Shown here piece after piece: positions 54,453 through 64,000 of a DNA stretch of 64,000 bases. The position numbers were made by a program, and so were the translations under genes. The stretch is from the NCBI GenBank assembly GCA_033977485.1, contig CM066987.1, forward strand, positions 73,063,588-73,127,587, given 5' to 3'. Within the stretch, counting starts at the first letter, position 1, and each line of letters opens with the position of its first letter. The DNA is from Hydrangea macrophylla. Lineage: Eukaryota > Streptophyta > Magnoliopsida > Cornales > Hydrangeaceae. Below the pieces are notes generated by a model, which saw only the letters and a program-made list of their open reading frames with translations, did no database searches and was not told where the DNA came from.

Positions 54453-56285
54453 TGATGTGAACCCGTGGAATTGATATTCCGTGAACCCACAATCAGATTG
54501 TTTTTTTTTTTTTTTTTCGGAAATTGGTTAATCAATAAAAGAAGAAGCCCAACGGCACTATACAAAAAAATACAAGGGGCATACCCCAGGATAGACAATG
54601 AGCACATGAAAATTCGCATCCAGTCAATGCGACAAAGGATGGAAGGTTATCTAAGGGCATAGCCAAGATAAGCCATCCTCAAAGTCCCAAACCTAATAAA
54701 CAAAAGAAAGGCTATATTGCCCGGCTAAAAACCAAAAGGCAAAATACAAAAAAGCTCAAATACAAGGGATACCCAAATGGATTGACTGTCTAACATTGGA
54801 TGAAAAGAGGGTCAACCTGCCAATATCCCGCAAGAGCAACAATAGCGAGAAACACTTCCAAGCAGTCAGGGGAAGTAAGCTAAATAAGACAATCTAGGAC
54901 CACCTAGCAACGTAGTTAGAGAGATGAGGATCATTTCTCCACTGAATTTGAATTTGAACAGAGATTTGGAGGTATATTTCTTGGAGAATCCTTTCCTTTG
55001 TTTTAATTTCCCATCTGAAGGTACGCGCATTTCTTTCTTTCCAGATACTATAAACTGCCAGCCCTAGGCACATCTTTGGAATGATGTGGTTGGGAGATTT
55101 CTTTGTCCAGGATCTAGCTGCCCAATCCAGTAACGCACTCCAAGATGAAGCATGAGATGTTATCTCCAAACGGTGCAATAATCCCTGCCATATAAAAGAC
55201 GAGAATGAGCAACCAAAAAACAAATGATCATGAGATTCCATACCTTGGTGGCATAAAACACAAGCCAATGGTCCAGGAGTGAAATGAAAAATCCTGTCAT
55301 GAGTAGATAATCTGTTAAGGACTGCCAACCAAAAAATAACACTATGTCTAGGAATGTTACCAGGGAACCAGATGAGACGGTGCCAAGGAACCTTTGGGCG
55401 GGTATCTCTAAGATGATCCCAAGTATGAGCTAGTTTGAAAATCCCATTTGGAGACGGAGTCCAAATAGCTATGTCAGGATGATTAGATGGAGAGGGAATA
55501 TCATGCATATGGGCCCGTATCTCCATAAGCTCTAAAGTGTTAGTTAGAGGCCAATGCCATTCCCCTCCAACAATAATATCCTTAACTTTCGCATTTAATG
55601 GGATGGCGGAATCATAAGCAACTCTAGGGCCATATGCTACAAAGAAAGCCAAGAAAGCCAACAATCAAGTCACAGGGATGATCTAGACCCGTTGAAATCC
55701 TGTTTCAAGAACCCAGATTTGGTTTGAACGCCACAAAGGGAATGCCTTTGATAAGTTCGGATTGTTCAATCAAGAACAAGCAGAGAAAACTGAATAGCTC
55801 TCCAGAAAATAAATTTCATTCACTTTGTATATCCCAAATCTGCTACAAAGTTCTTTCTTTTAATCCCTTCTAAGAAACCCTTGGGCCAAAAAGGCCTTCA
55901 ACGAAAATAAAAGATATGGGCTAAATACTCAAGCCCAAAACAACTTAAACTGCATGTTTAAAGCTAAATAAATGTCTACTTAAAAAAATTAAAATAGGCC
56001 CACATGCCAAAACCATAGAAACATAAAATTAAAGTCTATAAAAACCCAATAAGCTATTCCACCCCTTCTGTAGCTTGTATCACATGAACTAGAATTGATT
56101 CTTCTTCCTTCAAGCCCATGTTAAATGTTGGGGCCTTGCATAATAAGTTTATGAGCTTTGCCCAAGTGGATTGCACCAGTCCTTGCATTGCGTCGTTGAT
56201 CTTCTTAGCTCTTGATCTTGTGATTGGCCCATCTGGAACTTGCAAATGATCATCTTTAAGCTTTGGTCCACTATGGTTCCCATCA
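54453..56285 (-). repeat. CRM-like 3' LTR with a LINE inserted
   Basis: Left piece 54453-54500 and right piece 55651-56285 together make about 683 bp against 694 bp in the 5' LTR. The region 56054-56285 is also coding (the pol C-terminus). Confidence 0.88.
54501..55650 (-). mobile_element. 5'-truncated LINE in the LTR
   Basis: The poly-A tail is the T run at 54501-54517. The frame 55664-54894 (minus) carries the AYDSAIPLNAKV block, PSPNGIFKLAHTWDHL, the zinc-binding CVLCHQGMESHDHLFFGC and WKERNARTFRW, then a stop. This is only the last quarter of ORF2. Comparison with the intact 5' LTR shows about 10 bp of target (taaataaccc) lost and no duplication. The 3' end shares the ggggcataccccagga stretch with the LINE at 44575. 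Confidence 0.88.
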
Positions 56286-59200
56286 TTCCCCCTCTCCTCA
56301 AAAGGATTCGACCTCGAATCGTCACCTGCATCAAAAGGAGAAAGATCAGAAACATTGAAACTAGCAGAAACATTATACTCACCTGGAAGATCCACTTTAT
56401 AGGCATTATCATTAATTTTCTCAAGGATTTGGAAAGGCCCATCCCCTCGAGGATGCAATTTAGTCCGTCTATGAGCTAGGAACCTTTCTTTGCGCATATG
56501 AACCCACACCCAGTCTCCGGGTTCAAAGGTGACACGCCGTCTCCCTTTATTGGCTTGGGAAGCAAACTTTTCATTTTTTTGGGCAATTTGAAGTCGTACT
56601 CTCTCATGAATTGACTTCACCAATTCAGCCTTTTGGTGTCCATCCAAACTACTCCTGACATCAACATGTAAAGGCATTAAATCTAAAGGAGTAAGTGGAT
56701 TAAAACCATAAACAATTTCAAAGGGAGAATGAGAAGTAGTAGTATGCATGCTCCTATTATATGCAAATTCGATAAATGGTAAACAGTCCTCCCAAGTTTT
56801 CAAATTCTTTTGAATGATAGTGCGTAGGAGTTGAGTTAGAGTCCTATTGACTACTTCAGTTTGTCCGTCAGTTTGTGGGTGACAAGTAGTGGAAAATAAA
56901 AGTTTGGTACCCAATTTTCCCCACAAAACCTTCCAAAAGTAGCTAAGGAATTTGACATCCCTATCCGAAACAATACTCCTAGGCATACCATGGAGTCATA
57001 CTATCTCCTTGAAAAACAAATCAGCTATGTTTGTGGCATCATCTGTTTTATGGCATGGAATGAAATGTGCCATCTTACTAAATCTATCCACCACCACAAA
57101 AATAGAATCTCTACCTCTTTTTGTCCTAGGCAGCCCCAAAACAAAGTCCATAGATATGTGTACCCACGGCTCACTAGGGACGGGTAAGGGTGTATACAAC
57201 CCATGTGGTAAAACCTTAGATTTGACCCTTCTACATGTAATGCACCGACCACAGATTCTAATGACATCACGACGCATCCTAGGCCAAAAGAAATGTTCAT
57301 GTAAAATTTCTAAGGTTTTCCTAACACCAAAGTGTCCCATTAAGCCCCCACCATGTGCCTCTCGCACCAACAATTCTCGCATTGAACAATGAGGCACACA
57401 CAATTTATTTTCTTTAAACAAATAACCATCATGCTTAAAAAACTTACCAAATGCCGCTTTATCACATGCCAAATACACATCAGAAAAATCAGCATCATTG
57501 GCATACATATCTTTCACATATTCAAACCCAAGCATTTTAGCACTCATAGAAGTAAGAAGTACATGCCTTCGAGATAAAGCATCAGCAACAATGTTTTCCT
57601 TACCTTGCTTGTAACGGATGACATAAGGAAAAGTCTCAATGTATTCCATCCATCTAGCATGCCTCTTATTTAATTTACCTTGTCCCTTAAGATGCTTCAA
57701 TGATTCATGATCGGTGTGGATCACAAACTCCTTAGGCCAAAGGTAGTGCTGCCATGTCTCTAGAGAGCGAACAAGAGCATAAAGTTCCTTGTCATAAGTA
57801 GGGTAATTTAGGGCAGCCCCACTTAGTTTTTCACTGAAGAAGGCTATGGGCCTCCTATCCTGCATTAAAACGGCTCCAATCCCTATACCTGAAGCATCAC
57901 ATTCAATCTCAAAAGTTTTGTTAAAGTCAGGTAATGCTAACACAGGTGCAGAACATAGCCTTTCTTTAATAGTAGCAAAAGCATTCTCTTGTTCAATTCC
58001 CCAATGAAACCCAACATTCTTCTTAATGATTTCAGTGAGTGGTGTAGCAAGTGTACTAAAATCCTTAACAAAACGCCTATAAAAGCTAGCTAAACCATGA
58101 AAGCTTCTTACCTCAGTGATACCTTTAGGCGTTGGCCACTCCCTGATGGCCTTGACAAGCTCTTCATCCACCTCAATACCTTCTGTGCTAACAACATACC
58201 CAAGAAAAACAACTTTTTCCATGCAAAAAGTACATTTCTTAAAATTAGCATACAACTTTTCAGATTTCAACACACCAAACACACATCTCAAATGTTCAAT
58301 ATGTTCATTTAAGTTCTTGCTGTACACTAGGATATCATCAAAATAGACGACTACAAATTTGCCTATGAATGCACGTAATACATGGTTCATTAACCGCATG
58401 AAAGTACTAGGCGCATTTGTAAGTCCAAATGGCATAACTAACCATTCATAAAGTCCATATTTAGTCTTAAATGCAGTTTTCCACTCATCTCCCTCTTTCA
58501 TTCTTATTTGATGGTATCCACTTTTAAGATCTATTTTACTGAAAATACATGAACCATGCAATTCATCAAGCATATCATCTAAACGAGGAATGGGATGACG
58601 ATACTTTACCGTGATATTATTGACAGCTCTGCAATCAACGCACATCCTCCAAGTCCCATCCTTCTTTGGCACTAGTAGCACTGGTACTGCACATGGGCTC
58701 ATGCTAGATCTCACGTACCCCTTGCTCATCAAATCTTCAACTTGCCTTTGAAGCTCCTTTGTCTCCTCCGAATTGCTCCTATAGGCTGGTCGGTTTGGAA
58801 TAATAGCCCCGGGTACCAAATCAATTTGATGCTCAATACCTCTAATGGGCGGCAACCCACTCGGCATCTCCTCCGGAAATACATCCTCGAACTCCTGCAA
58901 CAAAGAAACAGCCAAACTAGGAAGAGATTGATTAGTTTCATCAAGATTAAGATAACATTCTTTGTAAACAAGAAGAATCACAGGCTGATTTGCTAAAAAT
59001 GCCCTCTTAACCTCACTCTCTTTTGCATAAAAACTCAATTTTGTCTTTTCTTTTCTCTCTACAGACTCTCTTTCTTTTTTCTCTCTTGACTCCACTCCCT
59101 TTTCTTTATTCTCACCGATTTATCTATTTTCTTTTTCACTCTCTCTTTTTCCTGAAATTTCTCGCTCACTCTCATTTTTCTTTTCTCTCATGTTTCTTTT

Positions 59201-60877
59201 TTGCTCAACCTCACTTTTTAGTTTTAGTTGGTCCTCATAGACCTGTTTTGGGGTTAAAGGAGCAAGCTTGATTGTTTTTCCATCTTTTTCAAAGCTATAT
59301 CGGTTCCTAAACCCATCATGCATCACTCTCCTATCATACTGCCACGGCCTCCCCAACAAAATATGGCCAGCATGCATAGGAACTACACCACAAAGCACCT
59401 CGTCACTATACCTCCCAATAGAGAAGGCCACCAAAACCTGCTTACTGACCTTAACCTCTCCACACTCATTCAACCACTGCAACTTATAAGGTCTAGGATG
59501 CTTCAGCAAAGGTAAGTTCAACTTCTCAACTAAAGTGGTACTAGCTATATTGGTGCAACTTCCCCCATCTATAATCATACTACACACCTTGTTATTTACA
59601 TAACATCTAGTATGAAATATGTTCTCTCTCTGCTGCTCCATTTCATCTACCTTAACTTGCGTATTGAGAGCACGTCTGGCAACAAGAGACTCACCTTCTA
59701 CGGGGTATTCCACTCCATCATCATCACTAGCATCTGGCAAGCCATCATTTTCATCCTCACTCTCAGTCATCACCTCCCCATTATCTAGCATAACCATCAC
59801 CCGCTTGTTAGGACATTGAGATGCGATGTGCCCAGTACCCAAACACTTGAAACATTTAATGTCTCTATTCCTTGGAGGTTGAAAATCTGCCTTGAGTTTG
59901 TTCTTGCTAGTCCCCTCATCTTTTCCTTTAGGTGGGCCAGTCTTCCCCTTTACTTCAGCTCGATCACTTCTATCCCACTTCGGTTTCCAAGGAGTGCTAG
60001 AAACTGAAGTATACCTTACTGCCCCCTTCCTCTTTAACTGCCTCTCCACTTTCATAGCCATGTGGACCATGTCTTCTATCTCCACATAATGCTGCAACTC
60101 AACTACATTTGCGACGTCCCTATTCAAACCACTTAGAAATCTGGCCATTGTAGCCTCTCGATCTTCTTCTACATTAGCCCGGATCATAGCCACCTCCATC
60201 TCCTTATGGTATTCCTCCACACTTCTGGACCCTTGCGAAAGGTTTTGTAATTTTTGGAAGAGGTCTCTGTAGTAGTGGTTAGGTACAAATCTCCTCCTCA
60301 TGAGAGCTTTCAACTCACCCCATGTTTCTATAGGTCTCTCATGATTCCTCCTCCTATTGGTTACCAATTGATCCCACCAAATAATTGCATAATCAGTGAA
60401 CTCAATTACCGCTAGCTTCACCTTCTTCTCCTCTGAGTAATTGTGACAATAAAAAATCAGCTCTATTTTCTTCTCCCACTCTAAATACACTTCAGGGTCA
60501 TTCCTCCCTTGGAAAGATGGTATCTTCATTTTGATGCTCCCAAGGTTCCTATCTACCCCATCTCGACCCCTTGGATTCCCCCTAGGTCCTCTTCCACGCC
60601 TACCTCCTCTAGGTCTACCCATTCCTCCCCTACCAACATCAGATACTATGTCTTCTTCATCCTCTTCATCTTCTTCGATCTCATACTCATTTTCAACTCT
60701 AGGCTCACGTCTCCTCCCATCAGGCCCACCTTGCAGATTTTGAATCACTACATCTTGTTGATCCATCCTATCCCGTACCTCCCCCAACACCAAATTTAAC
60801 CGTTCAAACTGTCGTTGCATGGCCTACAACATAAAGGTTGTGTTATCTGCCTCCCCTCTAGGTGTTGAGTCATCCAT
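56054..60877 (-). pseudogene. CRM-like gag-pol polyprotein, three nonsense codons
   Basis: One 1608-codon frame from ATG at 60877 to the stop at 56056-56054. Gag has a coiled N-terminus, an acidic Glu/Asp run, an Arg/Gly-rich [11 protein letters not shown] patch and a C-x2-C-x4-H-x4-C knuckle (about 59860-59810). Protease follows with DGGSCTN, RT with YFDD (about 58343), RNase H, and integrase with zinc finger and catalytic Asp residues, closing with the GPF module. In-frame stops: TAG at 60826-60824, TAA at about 59122-59120 and TGA at 56998-56996; no frameshift. The last about 77 codons are in the 3' LTR. Confidence 0.9.
56286..56301 (-). promoter_or_regulatory. Polypurine tract inside pol
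   Basis: On the minus strand ttgaggagagggggaa directly precedes the LTR start TGATGGGAACC, and it is translated as part of the polyprotein, as in the plus-strand copy. Confidence 0.75.
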
Positions 60878-61869
60878 TTTAATGTGCTGCAAAACAAGAA
60901 TATTAGTGGTAAAACCTCACACACTCCCTTGCGTGTTTACACTAAAAAATTGTCACTCCACTCGTGTTTCACTCTGATTGGCTTTTTTCCGAAATTAGTC
61001 TCACACACTCCTGCCTTTTACCTCAATTGTTTTCCCTTTCAAGTTCTTTCAAGAACTAATTGAACTAAATCAAGACACAACCTTGTTTTATCCCAGCCAG
61101 CAATAGATTCTACAAACAAGGAAGTAATAGAAAAAAAAAATGACACGGATCTCAAGAAAATATACGACGAGGGCAAACGAAACAAGAAACCAGATTTCGA
61201 GAGGAATAAAAGAAAAAAAAATCACGAATAATTTTTTTTTTTTTTTGATATGAGCCAATTGAAGATGGAAACAAAGTTTATCCCAGGAAACAGCGATCAC
61301 AGAAGATAGGTTTCGAACAGCACAAAAACCGAATTTTTTTCGGAAATTTTTTTTTCACACTATGGAGTAAGATCAGTTTCGGACTCCTTAGACCATGGAC
61401 AATGCAAAACGAACAAAAAAATTTAAGACGAGTTTTGGTACTCTTTTTTTTTTTTTTTTTTTTATCGCGACTTACCGATCTCTTCTCTTCTCTTCTCTTC
61501 TCTTCTCTTTTCTTTTCTTTTCTATTTTTTTTTTTTTTTTGATAGTCAGGGAGCTTCACAGTTCACGTTTGTAAAGCACCAAAATAACCCTAAATCACGA
61601 GGATGAACGAACACGAAGTAGCAAGAGAAAAAAAAAATCGCAAATCAAATTCGCAACCCTAAACACGAAATTCCAGATCGTAATCACGAACACGAACACG
61701 AACTAAAATAAGAATACGAAAAGAACAGAACACGAATTGAACAGGAAGACGAGATGAAACAAGATCACGAAAAATAACAGAACAGAAAAAAAAAAATGAA
61801 ACAGAAACAAGAACACGAAATAAAATGGATAAATCAGACCTGATTTGGAGCCTACGCTCTGATACCAAA
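60878..61869 (-). other. Leader of the CRM-like element
   Basis: About 990 bp between primer-binding site and gag. It holds long A/T homopolymers and a ttctc repeat at about 61480-61522, equivalent to 12869-12920 in the other copy. Minus-strand ORFs at 61088-61300 and 61278-61559 are read through these runs and are not genes. Confidence 0.6.
61856..61867 (-). promoter_or_regulatory. Primer-binding site, initiator tRNA-Met
   Basis: TGGTATCAGAGC on the minus strand, two bases after the LTR end. Confidence 0.88.
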
Positions 61870-62563
61870 TGATGTGAACCCGTGGAATTGATATTCCGTG
61901 AACCCACAATCAGATTGTAAATAACCCAAGAAAGCCAACAATCAAGTCACAGGGATGATCTAGACCCGTTGAAATCCTGTTTCAAGAACCCAGATTTGGT
62001 TTGAACGCCACAAAGGGAATGCCTTTGATAAGTTCGGATTGTTCAATCAAGAACAAGCAGAGAAAACTGAATAGCTCTCCAGAAAATAAATTTCATTCAC
62101 GTTGTATATCCCAAATCTGCTACAAAGTTCTTTCTTTTAATCCCTTCTAAGAAACCCTTGGGCCAAAAAGGCCTTCAACGAAAATAAAAGATATGGGCTA
62201 AATACTCAAGCCCAAAACAACTTAAACTGCATGTTTAAAGCTAAATAAATGTCTACTTAAAAAAATTAAAATAGGCCCACATGCCAAAACCATAGAAACA
62301 TAAAAATTAAAGTCTATAAAAACCCAATAAGCTATTCCACCCCTTCTGTAGCTTGTATCACATGAACTAGAACTGATTCTTCTTCCTTCAAGCCCATGTT
62401 AAATGTTGGGGCCTTGCATAATAAGTTTATGAGCTTTGCCCAAGTGGATTGCACCAGTCCTTGCATTGCGTCGTTGATCTTCTTAGCTCTTGATCTTGTG
62501 ATTGGCCCATCTAGAACTTGTAAATGATCATCTTTAAGCTTTGGTCCACTATGGTTCCCATCA
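61870..62563 (-). repeat. CRM-like 5' LTR
   Basis: 694 bp, minus-strand TGATGGGAACC to GGTTCACATCA. Uninterrupted counterpart of 54453-56285. By eye the two differ at only a handful of positions. Confidence 0.9.
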
Positions 62564-62734
62564 ATGAGAGTCTCAACCGCACAATAATCAATAAGTACAA
62601 AACATCTCTCGACTCACGTCATAGTTTAGTATCTTAAGATATGGTTAATTTCTTATCAAAAGACGCATTCTCACCACAGACATAGCAGAGCTCTCAACAA
62701 GACAGATAGACAGATAAACATAACATCATAGAGG

Positions 62735-63161
62735 TCCTCCCACCTCCTTGGAGGAAGGTGAAATATGTCAAGCCTATGATTTTCTATCCAGACAGTCCAA
62801 TTCTGAGGACTTGCAGAATATCAACATGCATTCTAACCCCGAGCAAGTGGAAGGTATGGAAACTATGGCTGGTCCAACAAGACAACCTCCTATAGTTACT
62901 GAAGATGCCACAGTGCAAATTCCCATGAAGGAACCTGAGGGTGCTATGGTCAAGGCTTTAGAGGACAAAGGGGAACACTCACTCTCCTATCTTCCCCCCA
63001 CTCTCTCTGCTAGCTCTGGTAAGGAAAATCAGTCCATAACTTTGGACCCAGGTCAGAATTCTTCTTCCACTTTCCTTTCTCCCAAAATTAAGAATACTTC
63101 AATGCACACTAATAAAAATAGCAATTCCTCAGGAAGGAGGAAAAAACCCCATAAACGTTGA
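62735..63161 (+). pseudogene. LINE ORF1 C-terminal fragment
   Basis: The frame is open from just after a TAA at 62721-62723 and runs to TGA 63159-63161. It begins with GPPTSLEEGEICQ and is Ser/Pro/Lys-rich, ending RRKKPHKR. Its position two bases before the endonuclease ORF suggests the tail of a LINE ORF1 (nucleic-acid-binding protein). No zinc knuckle or RRM is present in this piece, so the 5' part appears missing. The ORF1 assignment is from context. Confidence 0.5.
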
Positions 63162-63163
63162 TT

Positions 63164-64000
63164 ATGATTATTTGCTGCTGGAATATAAGGGGTCTCAACC
63201 AACCCTCAAGACAATCAGAGGTTGCGAAATTTATTTATCAAAACAATCTTGATGTGATTGGTATTGTTGAAACTAAAGTTAGACAATCCAATGAAGATTT
63301 GATTAAAAAGAAAATTTTAAAAGATTGGAACTTTGTCACCAACAGCACTACTAATTCTGTTGGGAGAATTTGGGTAGGTTGGAATCCAGATAAAGTTTAT
63401 CTTTCTATTTTAAAATCTACCTCCCAACTTATCCATACTTTCATAGAAAGTGATGATAAAAATATTTCCTTTGAGGCCTCTTTTGTCTACGGTTCTAGCC
63501 ATGGACTCGAAAGAGTTGAACTTTGGAATACTTTAAAGTCTATTACTGTTGGCCCTAACTCTCCTAATCACATTATATTGGGGGATTTTAATGTTGTTTT
63601 ACAACCTAATGAAATTTCAGACCCTAATGCTTGTGTAAACTCTGAGATCTCTGACTTTTGCAATCTGGTAAATCTTTTAAAGCTGTCTGACCTTAGATAC
63701 TCTGGTGAGTTTTTCACTTGGTGTAACAGGAGGTTTGGGAGACCTGACTTTACTGAAAGAAAGTTAGATAGGGCCTTAGTGAACCAAGATTGGCTGGATA
63801 ATTTTCCTGATTCCTACACTCATTTTCACAAACCTGGTTTATCTGACCATTCCCCTATTATTACTTATGTGGATAAAATTGCAAGGAGAAAGGGTAGATC
63901 CTTTAAATTCTTCAATTTTTGGACCCAGCTGGACCATTATCCTGATACTGTCTCCCAAGCTTGGAATACTAGTGTCAGAGGTACTCTCCAATACCAAGTT
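63164..64000 (+). CDS. L1-type LINE ORF2, AP-endonuclease domain, runs off the window
   Basis: The frame from ATG 63164 is open for 279 codons to the window edge. It encodes an exonuclease-endonuclease-phosphatase fold that nicks target DNA for target-primed reverse transcription. The visible catalytic motifs are in order: CWNIRGLNQP (Asn), VIGIVETKV (Glu), ILGDFNVV (Asp and Asn) and LSDHSPII (Asp and His). No stop or frameshift interrupts it. Reverse transcriptase would lie to the right. This is the 5' half of ORF2, which the truncated LINEs at 44575 and 54501 lack. Confidence 0.9.
   Translation, partial: MIICCWNIRGLNQPSRQSEVAKFIYQNNLDVIGIVETKVRQSNEDLIKKKILKDWNFVTNSTTNSVGRIWVGWNPDKVYLSILKSTSQLIHTFIESDDKNISFEASFVYGSSHGLERVELWNTLKSITVGPNSPNHIILGDFNVVLQPNEISDPNACVNSEISDFCNLVNLLKLSDLRYSGEFFTWCNRRFGRPDFTERKLDRALVNQDWLDNFPDSYTHFHKPGLSDHSPIITYVDKIARRKGRSFKFFNFWTQLDHYPDTVSQAWNTSVRGTLQYQV

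Larger units (their letters stand above)
54453..62563 (-). mobile_element. CRM-like Ty3 retrotransposon, minus strand
   Basis: 8.1 kb, or about 7.0 kb without the LINE. Order on the minus strand: 5' LTR (62563-61870), primer-binding site TGGTATCAGAGC (61867-61856), leader with microsatellites, gag-pol (60877-56054), polypurine tract and 3' LTR (56285-54453). The duplication atgag is perfect. LTR ends are TGATG...CATCA. Same family as 11960-18452 by gag, pol and LTR sequence, but a separate insertion with its own nonsense codons. Confidence 0.9.

Noticed and set aside
1..64000. Host gene cluster or novel defence or biosynthetic system
   Set aside because: Apart from the RRM gene, every substantial ORF with a recognised domain belongs to a transposable element; ORF B (27217-27963) is unrecognised but lies inside the Athila element.

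Overview
This window is eukaryotic nuclear DNA, most likely from a eudicot plant. It is AT-rich and packed with plant-type LTR retrotransposons (Tat/Ogre, Athila, a CRM-like Ty3 lineage, and Ty1/copia), 5'-truncated LINEs, tRNA-derived SINEs and foldback MITEs. I recognise one host gene: a spliced gene of the plant hnRNP-1/Musashi-like class with two RNA-recognition motifs (RRMs), at about 38.55-43.5 kb. Species cannot be fixed from the sequence alone.

Layout. 1-8.7 kb holds two Tat/Ogre-type LTRs head to head: a minus-strand 5' LTR (1178-5098) with its tRNA-Arg-type primer-binding site at 1157-1174, and a plus-strand 3' LTR starting at 6129 and preceded by a polypurine tract. The plus-strand LTR was split at 8723 by an Athila element (8724-31097) and resumes at 31098-31769. 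The Athila element is complete at both ends, with LTRs, a tRNA-Asp primer-binding site, a terminal polypurine tract and the 5-bp target duplication attat. It carries gag, pol and two downstream ORFs. Its gag is itself split by a CRM-like Ty3 element (11960-18452, target duplication caccc). So three retrotransposons are nested, and their order of arrival is readable.

31.8-34.6 kb is a decayed copia element on the plus strand, with a SINE in its LTR. 34.6-38.5 kb is a dense cluster of foldback MITEs, a second SINE and two hAT-type elements. The second hAT-type element ends 10 bp before the CT-rich leader of the RRM gene. The gene has three coding exons; its first coding intron holds a 552-bp Mutator-type foldback element with a perfect 9-bp duplication. 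44.57-46.24 kb is a minus-strand 5'-truncated LINE.

46.96-54.04 kb is a minus-strand copia remnant of the same family as the one at 32-34.6 kb, so the RRM gene lies between inverted copies. Its LTR is split by a 4.07-kb solo Tat LTR (48048-52118, duplication atatg). 54.45-62.56 kb is a second CRM-like element on the minus strand (duplication atgag), with a truncated LINE in its 3' LTR. From about 62.73 kb to the window end is the 5' part of a plus-strand L1-type LINE whose endonuclease frame is open to the edge.

Functionally, most of the window is mobile DNA in decay. Many of the nonsense codons are TGA or TAG at sites where the related copy or family has Arg, Gln or Trp, as expected from deamination of methylated cytosine. 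The two CRM-like copies share an unusual feature: the pol frame runs into the 3' LTR, so the LTR encodes the last residues of the polyprotein. No CRISPR, operon or prokaryotic system is present. All identities rest on motifs and by-eye comparison; no database search was run.
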